A stretch of DNA of 64,000 nt from Bemisia tabaci (lineage: Eukaryota > Arthropoda > Insecta > Hemiptera > Aleyrodidae): positions 26,846,382 through 26,910,381 of the forward strand of contig NC_092799.1 of assembly GCF_918797505.1 (NCBI RefSeq), written 5' to 3'. The stretch's first letter is position 1, and every line of letters starts with the position of its first letter. Shown here in pieces: positions 11,773-23,073 of this stretch. The position numbers were made by a program, and so were the translations under genes. The notes below the pieces were generated by a model, which made no database searches, had not been told where the DNA came from, and saw only the letters and a program-made list of their open reading frames with translations.

Positions 11773-12750
11773 CGTAGGGTGTCCCAAAAGTACCGGGACT
11801 GGTTCTGTAACTTCAAAAGTAAGATAGATACAGACATGATTTTGGTCTCATTTTAAAGATTAACTCAATACCTATCGATTAAAACCAAGATCAGCTCAAT
11901 CGGATAAAAATTGACCGAGTTATGACAATTTGAAATTAGTGAGGAAAGTTTACCCCTACGGTTTTTAGGAAGATTTTTCGCTTACCAGGATTCAAAAAGT
12001 TAATATTCGTATCCACTTTCCTCCGAATCTTCCATAACTTCCTTTTGCTTTTCAAAGTACCGTCCATCAAACCGGATGCACTTTTTCATGCGCTCTTGCC
12101 ACTTATCCAACATTGTTTTCCTGAATTCTTCCTCTGGGATGGCGTTGAAAAAGTTTTGAATTGCATTCTGGATTTCGGTCTTCGATTCGAATCTTCGTCC
12201 ACGAAGCTCCCTTTTAAGTGTAGGAAACATCCAAAAATCACATGGAGCCAAGTCAGGGCTGTAAGGGGGATGAGGGATTGTTTCAACTCCATTTTTACTC
12301 ATAAATTCACGTGTTAAGCTCGATGTGTGAGGCCGCGCTTGTCTTGATGGAGTATCCACGAAGCTTTCAAGTCCGACCGTTTCCGGGAAATGTGCATTCT
12401 CAACTCCTTTAGCACTTTGCAATAATACGCACTGTCAACTGTTGTGTTTGGTGGTACAAAATGTTGATAAATGACACCTCGAAAATGAAAAAAAAACAAT
12501 AAGCATCACTTTATAGGCCGAATTTTCGATTTACGGCGATGAAGAATCTTCCTTAAAAACCGTAGGCGTAAACTTTCCTCGCTGATTTCAAATGGGCCAT
12601 AACTTTTTCCAATTTTTATCCGATTGAGCTGATCTTGGTTTTAATCGATAGGTATTGAGTTGATCTTTAAAATGAGATCAAGATCATGTCTGTATCCATC
12701 TTACTTTCGAAGTTACAGAACAAGTCCCGGTGCTTTTGTGACACCTTTTG
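11773..12750 (-). mobile_element. mariner-type transposon, deleted copy
   Basis: Flanked by TA (11771-11772 and 12751-12752). Terminal inverted repeats of about 210 bp begin GTAGGGTGTCCC... at the left (after TAC) and match GGGACTTG/..GTGACACC at the right. At 978 bp it is shorter than intact mariners (about 1.3 kb). It encloses a broken transposase on the minus strand. Confidence 0.85.
12000..12499 (-). pseudogene. mariner transposase remnant (C-terminal half, frameshifted)
   Basis: Minus-strand reading shows the catalytic second Asp in the motif ILHQD, then, after a one-base deletion near 12340, the frame continues with ARPHTS and PPYSPDLAPCDFW, the third-Asp motif. The spacing between those two Asp residues is 34, the mariner D,D34D signature. 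The DNA-binding N-terminus and the first catalytic Asp are missing, removed with the internal deletion. The reading frame is open to a stop at 12000. It cannot make an active enzyme. It could at most be a source of end sequences mobilised by a related element elsewhere. Confidence 0.85.
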
Positions 12751-13010
12751 TATACTTTACGCCGAATAAGCGAACCTGAAACTTAAATGCGGTAACTTCC
12801 GAAAACCATAAATAATCCAACGAAAATAAATAATTGGTACATAACAGCTTTCTTGTATGCAAAGAAAATAATTAAAAATGTTAAAAAAGAGATGTCAACA
12901 CAAAATTACATAGCCCCTTCAATTCAGAAGATACTACAAACGAACTGTACCTTAACATTTTCATATCCCAGAAGCTAACGTTCCCATGACGAATATTGCT
13001 ATCGCTAGCG

Positions 13011-13197
13011 ATTGCAAAATCCAACTTGTTTATGTTAATTTCGTCGTATTTTAAATTCCAAGGGGTACTTTTAGAAGGAGCTTTTACGAGGAAACCAATG
13101 AAACCAATTTTAGAACATCAAAATTGTGTGTATACGGAGTTATAAGCTTTTAAAGTTTCCAAATTTTGTCCGACCTCTCCAATTGACTCGACTCGAC
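13011..13197 (+). mobile_element. family D MITE, right part of the split copy
   Basis: Continues the D element interrupted at 10815: TTTCGTCGTATTTTAAATT, GAGGAAACCAATG, GGAGTTATAAGCTTTTAAAG, TTTTGTCCGACCTCTCC, TTGACTCGACTCG. Confidence 0.7.
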
Positions 13198-13914
13198 TCG
13201 ACTTGTATGTCGATAGTCATCAGTCCTAAAATGGTGACTATCCCTTATTTTCAAATGAAAACTTGGCAGTAATGTTCTGCGCGGTAAGAAATGATGAACT
13301 GTGGCACTCTATTTCGAACAAAATCGGACGGGCCGTCAAATTTTGATCTAAGAAGACTAGTGAATGGTGACCAACAGTCATCAAATGGTTTTCTTTGATC
13401 GGAATCGGTTCTGAATTTGATCGTGTATCGAGATCTTAAGATTCTTACCGGACAATTCGCGTTAATGCAAAGGGAGAGAGGGTTATTATCCTTTTTTGCG
13501 GCAAGGCTGCTGCGCATAACCTCGTTGTCGATACATTGCCTTTTTGAATCTTGAATCTTGGAATAATTATTTCAAAAATTGTTGTTAGTATGGTTTTGTC
13601 TTGCTGGTGAGAAACATAAACTCCACCGAGAGGCAAGCCTAGCCCTTCCAAGCCTACGAGGGAGGTTATGGAGGAGAAGGATGTGCTACCAATGAGAAAA
13701 TACTCTATTTCACCGAACTTTGAAAGTTCGTAACTCTTTGCTTTTAATTTCTGACATGTGAAATTTCACAGTTATCTTTTTTTATCATAGTGATCTATTA
13801 TCTTCCCTGAAAAGATCGAATTGAAATTCAGCAGTGTTTATACCATAGTTTTCTGCTGCATCCTCCATTCATTAGTGTCAATTTGCTAATTTCAACATTA
13901 TTTGCTTTTTGCAG
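13198..13914. other. gene-free DNA upstream of the 13.9-kb exon
   Basis: No repeat or exon recognised. The final 40 bp look like a normal intron 3' end with a pyrimidine tract before TTTTTGCAG. Confidence 0.4.
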
Positions 13915-14620
13915 ACAATCTATGTTGGTCAAATCTTTGGGCTCCTTCAACAGGATATATAAACACTTTAAAAGGTGTAATATCAAGGATAGAACATCGT
14001 GTGCAAGTTATCTGCTGTACTCCAAAACAAAATATCTTATTGAAAGTAACGCAACTTTTTCAATGGCTAGTCAAGAAGACCCTGTCAATATTAAGACAGA
14101 AGACCCTGTCAACATTAATACAGAAGACCCTGTCAACAATAAGACAGAAGACCCTGTCAATATTAAGACAGGCGATCCAACTGTCGAAATGAATGTTGAT
14201 GTCCCAGCAACACTTCCAAGTAATGGAAGTCGTTCACCCAGTCCAAGCGGTAAAATTAAAAAGCAAAAAAATTTTGGAAATTCAAACAAAATGAAGAAAC
14301 ACACCCATGAGAGAGATATTTCCGTCCAGCATTTTTCAACTGATGACATGATAAAAATATCCCTGGTAATGTTCAGTGATTTTATTGCAAGTCACACTCA
14401 GAAGGCAATTGAAAAGCCTCAAGCAGAAAACGCAGAGGAACCTGGCGAAAAGAAGCACGTTGAGGTGCAGTGCTCCGAAAATTGGGGGGACTCCATGTTT
14501 GTGTACGACGTTCCTCAAGATGAATCCACGCTCGAAAGTGACGGACCTGTAACCAAAAATGAGTCTGGTGAAGCTGGGAATACATCGGCTGCTCATGATG
14601 GCGACCCCACAGGAGATCAG
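13915..14620 (+). CDS. probable internal or 5' coding exon of an unrecognised acidic protein
   Basis: I do not recognise the protein. An acceptor (TTTGCTTTTTGCAG|) precedes an open frame. The first ATG in frame is at 13922 and a second, at 14064, opens MASQEDP. Seen: four 8-residue repeats EDPVNIKT (24-bp units, 14073-14168); a Ser/Pro patch SRSPSPS; a basic patch rich in Lys (KIKKQK...KMKKHTH); a short hydrophobic helix-like segment; and an acidic C-terminal part. The composition suggests a largely disordered, perhaps nuclear, protein. The exon may end at a donor CAG|GTCTGT (14621) or run to a stop at 14633-14635. No partner exon could be placed, so this could be a gene fragment. Confidence 0.5.
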
Positions 14621-14653
14621 GTCTGTAACTTATAGCTTTTGCACCTCTCAATT

Positions 14654-14903
14654 CTACCGTGCTAAGGAAGAACACCGTATGAGCCTTTAGACGTTGTCAG
14701 ATCTCCTTCGATAAAAAACGAATTTACCGGGATTTTTAATTTCCTTCTTTAAATTCTTCAGATAATTTTGTTTGCAAATTATTCTAAAAAAATAGAAAAT
14801 TGCAAGGATAAATACGAACAACTTTCCTCAGAAATACATGTTTTATCCGGGGAAATTTGGCAATTCTCGAATGTTCGTCCGGCATTTTTCCTTAGCATGG
14901 CAG
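14654..14903 (+). mobile_element. family A MITE, copy 1 (TSD AATT)
   Basis: Inverted ends CTACCGTGCTAAGG / CCTTAGCATGGCAG. The body is palindromic with GCCAAATTT-type arms. Flanked by AATT on both sides (14650-14653, 14904-14907). Confidence 0.85.
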
Positions 14904-15476
14904 AATTTCAGCCATGTTTTTGTTAATATAAATTACCAAAACTGAGGCGTCTCGTATGTTGAAAGAAGGAGAGGAACGATGTTTCACTCAGATTTTGGCG
15001 CGACATCACACTGTTTCAGACACCCCCCACCCCCACCTTTCTCCCATCAGAGCGTGCGACGTAATTTAAGGACGGCTCTAAAGTGACGTACTTCGACTCA
15101 GGAATTGTTGTCTATTTAAACCGAATTTAGCAGGAACGCACTAAGTCACGTTAAGTTCGAATCGAGGAAAGAGGTTTGAAGCTTTACGAGGTGGCAGACT
15201 TCCTGCCGTACCTACTTTATTTTTTCTTTGAAGACTCAGTCAACGTATAATTTCTTGAAAAGTATCTTGATTTTTATTCTCCGTCGGCAAACATTCCGTA
15301 CTCGTAAACAAGCAATAAAATTAACTTGTTTCTCTTCGAAAAAGTAAAATGGGAGCGGCAATTTTAAAACACTGCAACGTGGTTTCGCACTCTAGCCATC
15401 GATCAGACTCGAATTTAAGAACCAATTTTCATGAATATTTATATGTTTAAAATATTTTCATTTTTAATTCGGAATT
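14904..15476. other. gene-free DNA
   Basis: Nothing recognised. Includes a short C-rich patch near 15024. Confidence 0.4.
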
Positions 15477-16300
15477 TTCGAGAAGAAACAGTTAACGAAT
15501 AATCGACTTTGAAACTATTTTCAACTCTGTTTCCCCAAAATATGACTTGATGCGTTTCTGTGAAATTCGGCCCATTAAGCATCGGTGGGCAGTCTGATCT
15601 ATTTGTTTCAAATATTTCTTTTTCAACTCAGAATTTTCGAGGAGAAACAGTTTACGAATAATTGACTCCGAAACTATCCCCAACTCTTTCTCCCCAAAAT
15701 ATGACTTGATGCGTTTCTGTGAAATTCGGCCCATTAAGCATCGGTGGGCAGTCTGATCTATTTTTTTCAAATATTTCTTTTTCAACTCAGAATTTTCGAG
15801 GAGAAACAGTTTACGAATAATGGACTTCGAAACTATCCCCAACTCTTTCCCCCCAAAATATGACTTGATGCGTTTCTGTGTAATCCGATCCATTAAGCAT
15901 CGGTGGGCAGTCTGATCTATTTGTTTAAAATATTTCTTTTTCAACTCAGGATTTTCGAGGAGAAACAGTTTACGAATAATTGACTTTGAAACTATCCCCA
16001 ACTCTTTCCCCCCAAAATGGGACTTGATGCGTTCCTGTGAAATCCGGTCCATTAAGCATCGGTGGGCAGTCTGATCTATTTGTTTAAAATATTTCTTTTT
16101 CAACTCAGAATTTTCGAGGAGAATTCGGTGGGCAGTCTGATCTATTTGTTTAAAATATTTCTTTTTCAACTCAGAATTTTCGAGGAGAAACAGTTTCCGA
16201 ATAATCGACTTCGAAACTATCCCCAACTCTTTCCCCCCCAAAACACGACTCGATGCGTTTCTGTGAAATCCGGTCCATTTGGCATCGGCGGGCAGTCTGA
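15477..16300 (-). repeat. 159-bp minisatellite, about five units, with a 53-codon open frame
   Basis: The landmark GGTGGGCAGTCTGATCT recurs with ends at 15600, 15759, 15918 and 16077, an exact 159-bp period. The fourth unit has an internal 66-bp duplication. Both lengths are multiples of 3, so one minus-strand frame stays open for about 249 codons (15492-16241) as a 53-residue repeat rich in Lys, Leu and Ile (for example ELKKKYFKQIDQTAHRC). That frame has no ATG at its start, the last unit has an in-frame stop, and the first is shifted by a C-run expansion. A coding role is possible but unproven. Confidence 0.8.
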
Positions 16301-16306
16301 CGTCGC

Positions 16307-16325
16307 GGGGGGGGGGGGGGGGGGG
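16307..16325 (+). repeat. G19 homopolymer
   Basis: Nineteen consecutive G directly after the minisatellite, preceded by CGTCGC. Confidence 0.9.
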
Positions 16326-16369
16326 TGGTGAGTATCTGGGGCTCTAATTACACCCGCTGAAAACGATAC

Positions 16370-16740
16370 AGCGCACAATGTCATAGCAAGGCAGCTTAAT
16401 TACCCGACCATTCTTTCGGGAGACAGCCCGAATAAGGGGCAATGATGACCGCCGTGCTTTCCGCGAGTCCCCCGCCGCCGCGCCCCCCGCCGGCCCGGCC
16501 GACCACTTTTCCGCGGGGACGAGGGGCCCTTGGAAGCTGCGGCAGCCCAACTTCATTAGTCAATGTAACTCGTTGGGCGGGTTAATTCGCCGCTCGGCGG
16601 GCAAGTGCCGTGAATACTTGAATATTTCGCGGCATCACCACTCGAACGATCATCGCTCACGTCTCATTACTCATTTCTCAGTTCTCAACTCCTCCCCCGG
16701 CCCCACCCCCCCCCACCGCCCCGCACCCCGCGGTAGCAGT
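16370..16740. other. GC-rich patch with TAAT-type motifs; possible regulatory DNA
   Basis: High CpG content with CTTAATTACC, ATTAGTCAATG and GGTTAATTCG islands. No convincing frame. Its complexity contrasts with the repeats around it. It could be a conserved non-coding element, but only comparison can tell. Confidence 0.3.
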
Positions 16741-16885
16741 CTCTACCCCTCTTTTCATGTGTATACTTTCAGGCCTCTCTCCAAAACAGGAGGAGTTGCA
16801 ACATTCAAATGCATTCGGTTGCTGTCTGTTGAATTTGGTCCAACAATGGATCTCTTGCACGTGTCAGGGATCTGCGATTTAAGCA

Positions 16886-16995
16886 TGAGTGGGTCAGTTG
16901 CGCCGCTCTCAGAATCGTGTTTTGATGCTTCGTACTTGTCGATCAGATAAAAATAATGAGATCCGTAATAACAGCAACTGGAACCATCGATATAT
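16886..16995 (+). repeat. family G2 fragment
   Basis: GGGTCAGTTGCGC, AGAATCGTGTTTTGATGCTT, GATCAG and AAAATAATGAGAT match the left arm of the full copy at 61501. Confidence 0.6.
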
Positions 16996-17215
16996 AAAGT
17001 AGCGTCTTCGAGGAAATAGGTTTTTTGACTGTGCATTTCAAACCGTAAATCTACTTCTGTTTGATTTGAATTTTTTTGGCGTTCATGTTCCCAAATTTCT
17101 CGTGAAACAGTTCTGTAAGCTTTAAGACATTACCGACCCAATTTTTAATTTTTCTAGACTATCCTGGCAGTCGCATTTTATATTGAATAAATGCAAATAT
17201 AATTATTATTTTTTG

Positions 17216-17556
17216 CTGATGGGTCAGTTTCGCTGGTCACAGAATCGTGTTTTGATACTAGATTCTTGTAGATTAGCTGAAAATAATAAGACCTGCCCAA
17301 ATAGCAACTTTTTACGTTCAATACTAACCGAGATATCGCGCTTTGAAAAATTCGGTTTATGACGTCATCCACCAGGATTGTGTGGTCTCCTCCACCTTGC
17401 TTTCATCCGAGTTGCACGTTGAGTAACCAGTGCGAATGTGTGTTTCCCTGACTGGTGAAAGAAAGGTGGAAGAAACCAAGGGTGTTACTACCGCGATGGA
17501 TGACGTCATGAACCGAATTTTTCAAAGCGTAATATCTCGGTTAATTTTTACAAAAC
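17216..17556 (+). mobile_element. family G2 palindromic element, truncated copy
   Basis: The left arm (GGGTCAGTTTCGCTGGTC, GAATCGTGTTTTGAT, TTTTTACGTTCAAT, GACGTCATCCACC) is followed by an inverted arm (GGATGACGTCATGAACC, CGTAATATCTCGG). The palindrome centres near 17420. The right end is lost compared with 61501-61935. Confidence 0.7.
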
Positions 17557-18089
17557 CGCTGGAGAAATCGCGTATTCGCCGCGATCTTGCGGAGATTATC
17601 GCGTCATTTCTCAGTTTTTATCCGAAGTCCCAGGAAAAATCGCGCATTTTCGGTGATTTTGAAATGGAAAGTGCGTGACCGTTTAGGATTTAACGAACAC
17701 GATGGAACAATAGCGCATATTCCGCTATTCTGAGATGAATAGTGCGTAATTTCTCACTATTTGAGGATCGAAAACCAAGCGAGCAACTATTCGAACTCCA
17801 GAGTAGGTATGTGGTGTGGTATCAAACGAAATTGAAGGAAAATGATAGCTTCTCACTAGTCTATAATACTACAGATATCACAAAATGACATAAGCTAAGG
17901 AAAAAATCTCCAAAAAACCAGCGAATCCCAATGCGCGGTCTGGATTGTATTCTACGGATATGTTTCTTTCTCTATGCTTCGTTTCTCCGCGTGTTGTGTC
18001 TAGTGACACAACCTCAACTTTTTTTCTCCTGTAGACTTCGACATCATGGTTAGGTAGGCTTAAACTTAAATTGAATCATACTCTGCATG
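17557..18089. other. gene-free DNA
   Basis: Several short GCGCAT/GCGTAA motifs recur (17570-17760). No clear element or gene. Confidence 0.35.
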
Positions 18090-18385
18090 AATAGTTTAAC
18101 TGGACATAGAGGTGAACTCTCAGCGTAGCACAGAGGATCCCGGGATCCCCCTCATTACGACTGTCCCGATAAAAAAACATGGCAGAATCGAAAACGCCTT
18201 CAATTGCGGTGTGATACCTCCCGCATTCCGGAGAGCACGAATAGTTGTATGAGTGCGCCTTACTAACGCGACGGGCGATTAACATTGAAGAAGCCTCCAC
18301 GCTGGCCTTGTCCAGTTTTCTCATATTCTGTTGCTTGAAAATTCGTTTCAGAGAAAACCAATGGCACCGGGTGTTTCGTTTGAAA
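18090..18385 (+). repeat. diverged relative of palindrome family G (half copy)
   Basis: Shares ATAGAGGTGAACTCTCAG and CAGAGAAAACCAATGGCACC with the right half of the 34107-34622 palindrome. The middle is different. Confidence 0.4.
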
Positions 18386-18544
18386 TTTTAAAACCACCTG
18401 AAGTATATGTGTTTTACAAAAAAATGTTAACTCACTGAAAAAAGTAACATTTATAAAACACGTAGTTATGATTGTAAAAACAACAGGAAAGGAAATAGTA
18501 TCAAAAGAAATAAAAGCTATTATGAAAATAGCATCATTTAGAAC

Positions 18545-18800
18545 AAAAGTCCTGTTACATCCTATTCGTTGTTATCAATAAAATCATATGTTAATTTTTT
18601 TATCCAAGAGTCGTCACCCAGGAGACGCCAAAAAGAGATAATAAAAATGAACATATGATTTTATTAATAACAACGAATGGGATTTAACATTTTTTTATTA
18701 TCTCTTTTTGGCGTCTCCTGGGTGACGACTCTTGGATAAAAAAAAATTAACTTATGATTTTATTAATAACAATAAATAGGATTTAACAAGTCCTATTTAC
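18545..18800. repeat. inverted repeat cluster (family J)
   Basis: A block of about 66 bp (TTATCCAAGAGTCGTCACCC to AGAGATAATA) at 18600-18650 is repeated in perfect inverted form at 18696-18740. The sequence between and beyond (ATGATTTTATTAATAACAA) is a third and fourth inverted copy of the left flank. Confidence 0.85.
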
Positions 18801-18899
18801 AATAACCCTATTACAACCCTATTAACCGTATTTACCATCAATGGCAAAAAAAGAAAAAAATAAAAAAATAAAAAAAAATTGTGTTTTTTTCGTTACTTT

Positions 18900-19429
<530 letters not shown>

Positions 19430-19499
19430 CTGCGGAGAGTTGCCGTGTTTTTCTTGCGACCTGCGTCATGCACGCTGCCTGGTAATTGCCTCCGGACCA

Positions 19500-19791
19500 G
19501 CAGCCTGATTATTGAAATTTTTTGTTTGTCGGATCGACATAGATGACATAGGTTAAAAGGCGGAGCGTGATTGGTTGGTTATGTCTTAACGCTGCTTTAT
19601 CGTGCCTTTGTCAGGTGGAATGATCGACATACTGTCGGAAACTTAAGAGGTGCCGTTAGCTTGTCGATCATTCCACCTGACAAAGGCACGATAAAGCAGC
19701 GTTAAGACACAGCCGACCAATCACGCTCCGCCTTTTAACCTATGTCATCTATGTCGATCCGACAAACAAAAAATTTCAATAATCAGGCTGC
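19500..19791. repeat. near-perfect 292-bp hairpin
   Basis: Arms 19500-19628 and 19663-19791 are inverted copies of 129 bp with only about 3 differences, separated by a 34-nt loop. The ends read GCAGCCTGATTATTG / CAATAATCAGGCTGC. No coding capacity. Confidence 0.9.
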
Positions 19792-19850
19792 AGGGATGGC
19801 AACGAAACGGAGATGACTCTCCAACTGCTCTGGGTAATAAGCGCTGACCG

Positions 19851-20098
19851 ACTCACGGTGGAACGAGCCTATTAGAGCGGTCGGACATAAAATTTTTGAC
19901 TAAAACAGCAAATGTTGATATCTATTTTGTCACATTTTAAATTTCAAGGGGTGCTTGTAGAAGAAAATGTCACGAGATAACCAATGGAACCATTTTTAGA
20001 ACCTTAAAATGTTGTATAAATGGAGTTATAAGCGTTTAAAGTTTCCAAATTTAGTCCGACCTCTCCTATTGACTCGATTCACTGTGCGACTATGGATA
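19851..20098 (+). mobile_element. family D MITE, copy 2
   Basis: Complete copy: CACGGTGGAACGAG... GGTCGGAC at the left and GTCCGACCTCTCCTATTGAC...CACTGTG at the right. Confidence 0.8.
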
Positions 20099-20241
20099 GG
20101 CTTTGAGTCACTGAAGGCTCTATGATATTTCGGAGTGATGGAGTCCGGAAAAAAGGCCCTCAGGGTGAAAATTCAAGGGGCCGTCCCGAAATTACGGAGC
20201 GCTTTTGCGGTTTTTTGACACCTTCCACCTCCTGTACCTTT

Positions 20242-20961
20242 CACTGGAAAAAATGTAGCTTGGATCTAGAGTCCTGACTCTTAAAAACATTGACCAAAAA
20301 AATACTCTTGATTCGATCAGATTTTTGCTTGATTCAAATGAAAATCCGCGTGAATCCAGGGTTTGATTATGGATAATTCAAGATTAGAGATAGTGCCACC
20401 AGTCACCACTGAGAATTTCACTTTCCTTCGACGATTACTTAAATAATATTGTTCAAATTACAAAGAGCAGATCCACAAGATATAGATTATTTTTTGCTTG
20501 ATTTTTTGAGCCAAAATTATTGGCAATTATTACAAGCGCAGTGAAAGTACGGCTGAAACTTTTAGCTTAGCGGCGGTGGCCGAGCGCGCAACGGAATCCC
20601 TCATGTTCTGTCTCTTTTTCTCTCCAATTGCTGTAATGGGAATTATTTTCCGCCGTAGTTACGACTTTACTTTTGGGAATTTTGAGAAGATGTTCTTACT
20701 AAGTGTTCCTCAAGTATGTTGCTATATCCCGTGGCTCCCCAAACTTGAATAAGTATTACGGTTTTTATTATTTTGGCAAATATAAACGGCTATTCTGAGC
20801 AGCGCGACGTGGTGGCCAAATCGCGAAGTTCGAAGCCTGGATACACCTTATAAGGCTTGACTCTCGATTTAAGCAAAACTCCGATTGAATGCAAGAGTAT
20901 TTTTCCTTATAAATATTTTTAAGAGTCGGGATTCTAGATCCAAGGGATTTTTTTTCCAGTG
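20242..20961 (+). mobile_element. family C (CACTG) MITE, copy 1, with 0.45-kb internal insertion
   Basis: Ends CACTGGAAAAAATG / TTTTTTTCCAGTG, with TT on both sides. The left (to about 20385) and right (from about 20835) halves match other C copies. The 20386-20834 interval is extra and unrecognised. Confidence 0.75.
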
Positions 20962-21773
20962 TTCCGTAACGCCTAGCTAGTCCCACATTCCCCTAAAAAA
21001 GTAAGTAACGCTTGCCCGAAACCCCCCCCCCTCCTGGCCCCCTCCGCTATAAATAATGTAATGCGCGCCTGGATCACCCCCTCTCCCCATTTCGATGAAA
21101 AATAATCGAAATTAATCACCTTACGTTTACTGAGCGGATTGGCGTTTCTACTCAGTGAGGAAAATTGGAAGTATTTTGATGATGATTTTTAACCACCCTG
21201 TTTTAGTAGACGCCCTGAGTTCAAGATGAGCTTATTTGGTCTAAAATTCGGCTTACAATAATGTTTCGGGGAAGAGTTGACAAAAACCCCTCAGGATTTT
21301 AGAGTAAATTTTCATTTCGCGAACTTTTCCTTCGGGATTCGCGCTGCAGATCGCGACGCTGTGGGCTATGTGGACACATCATTCGAGACGTAAGTAATCA
21401 TGCACCGTCTAAGGAGCTTTAAAAAACCAGGGCTGGAGACCGATTTTCAAAATGAACAAAATGTGCCCTTCAGCCACCCGTCACGGCGCTCTGTGTGGAC
21501 TGTAGAGTGGACGCAACATGATAGTAAGATACCGTGTGAGATGTTTTGCCGCCTCTTCATTTTGAAGGCGTTTCCGAATCACGTGTATATGTATTATGAA
21601 TCGCCTCTCGCCTCGCAGTCTGATGCAGATGTTGGCTGTTACAAATGGAATTCAAGTTCCTGGACCGTAAACATCCTTTTTAATCAGTGATATTGGATCA
21701 AAAAGTACCGACATCTGTTTTCTTTTTTTGTTCCATTACGCAAAAAATTTGACGCTGATTTTGATAGGTGCCG
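20962..21773. other. gene-free DNA
   Basis: Contains a C-rich run near 21024. No repeat family or exon recognised. Confidence 0.35.
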
Positions 21774-21990
21774 CATTGGAAAAAAAAACACAGTCCAGAC
21801 TCTTACGAACATCGACAAGAAAAAATACTCTTGATTCAATCGGATCTTTGCTTAAATCAAGAACCAAGCCTCTTAATTTGAGCGGATTTCCTTTTGATTT
21901 AAGCAAAAATCTGATTGAATCAAGAGTATTTTTTCTTGTCAATGTTTTCAAGAGTCTGCACTCTAGATCCAATGTGTTTTTTTTCCAGTG
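21774..21990 (+). mobile_element. family C MITE, copy 2 (TSD CG)
   Basis: Palindromic body: GACAAGAAAAAATACTCTTG / CAAGAGTATTTTTTCTTGTC arms and a central AACCAAGCCTCTTAATTTGA. Flanked by CG on both sides. Confidence 0.9.
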
Positions 21991-22539
21991 CGCGACAGGA
22001 TTAAGCTCTACAATGCCAGGAATCGGACTTTTTGTTTCGTTTTTTGGAAGAATTTTAGTTTCGACATTCGACAATGACTTTAAAAAATAGAAGAAAAGTT
22101 CAATTTTACTTTCATCGTACTATAAATCAAGATTTCTTTCAATTTTTAGAAATCAATAGGATGTGCGTTGAACTCTCTCAGAATCCATCGCCAAAATATA
22201 AAACTCTTTTGCCACCTTAATTTTAAAATGTATACTCGAAATGTAGCCCTGGAATCCTCGCCTGTAACGCACCCGTTAAGTAGGCGTAGAGCCCCCCCCA
22301 GCGTTACGCATTCTATGTCAGACTTTAATGACCTTGGTTTCCTCCACCGGAGCTCGGTCTCCATAACCGAGAATTCAGTTTTCCGGTCCATAACTAAACC
22401 CGACCCGGGCCGGAAACACCATATACTAACCAAAAATAACTCAAGGAACAAATACTTTTATCAGTGTGTGCAAAAAGTAGCGTTGGCCTCCGAACCTAAC
22501 TTTTGCCTCACCCGATTACATGGCTTAGATTGCTAGTCC
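21991..22539. other. gene-free DNA
   Basis: No supported gene or repeat. Overlapping frames on both strands look like chance. Confidence 0.35.
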
Positions 22540-22990
22540 AGAGTCCCTAAAATATTTTGCCTCTGGGGTCTCATCTCCGGGCGCGAGCGGGGACTTTTGG
22601 ACGGACGCAGACGAGACGGCGTGCAAAGTGCAGAGAAATAAAAAAGACGATTGTTTCGGTAAGCGCGATAATTCGCTCGGGCCGGGCCTAAAAATAGAGG
22701 GAGCCAACCCGATCCGCGCCGCGCGATTCCCGACTCGAACCCGTTCACCTGCGTCGCTCGGCTCGGCTCGCTCGCGCGGGGCCCGGCCCGCTCGTCCAAT
22801 TACCACGGCGTCGCGAGCCTGATTTTCTGATCTCATGTTGACAGACGCGGTTTAATAATAGAATCAGTCCCGGCTCCCACGCCCGCCCCCCTCGAAACGA
22901 CGCCGAAATAGACGAAAAAAATGTTTGAGCTTTTGATTCTTCCACTTAAACCGGCGCGGCGGCCTCTATTATTACCTCCACGGTTCGTTA
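22540..22990 (+). promoter_or_regulatory. CpG-rich patch, possible promoter / first exon
   Basis: CpG density rises sharply (GGGCGCGAGCGGGG, GGCTCGGCTCGCTCGCGCGG). A donor-like TTTCG|GTAAGC occurs at 22660. No initiator or coding frame is convincing, and the strand is uncertain. Confidence 0.25.
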
Positions 22991-23027
22991 GACTTAGCGC
23001 AGGGCCGTTCGCAGTCCATGGACACGG

Positions 23028-23071
23028 CACAATGGGTCGCTTGCAAACTTCATTTACAGCTGAAATTAGTG
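23028..23071 (+). repeat. left flanking duplication of E1
   Basis: Begins CACAATGGGTCGC and includes TTGCAAACTTCATTTACAGC. It recurs at 23229-23274 with a few differences and a 2-bp indel. Confidence 0.8.
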
Positions 23072-23073
23072 CT

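Larger units (their letters stand above)
10815..13010. mobile_element. 2.2-kb insertion splitting a family D MITE
   Basis: Lies between the two halves of a D element. Near its ends are perfect 12-bp inverted repeats, GTCATGGGAACG (10814-10825) and CGTTCCCATGAC (12979-12990). It contains a mariner remnant and a tRNA-like segment. It may be one composite insertion or several nested ones. Confidence 0.5.

Noticed and set aside
16573..16950. 125-codon Pro/His-rich frame
   Set aside because: It crosses a C-rich patch and a G2 repeat fragment. No splice or domain support.
21728..22090. Frames of 110-120 codons on both strands
   Set aside because: They are readings of the palindromic family C MITE. 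The same peptides recur at 56084-56327 and 60052-60463.
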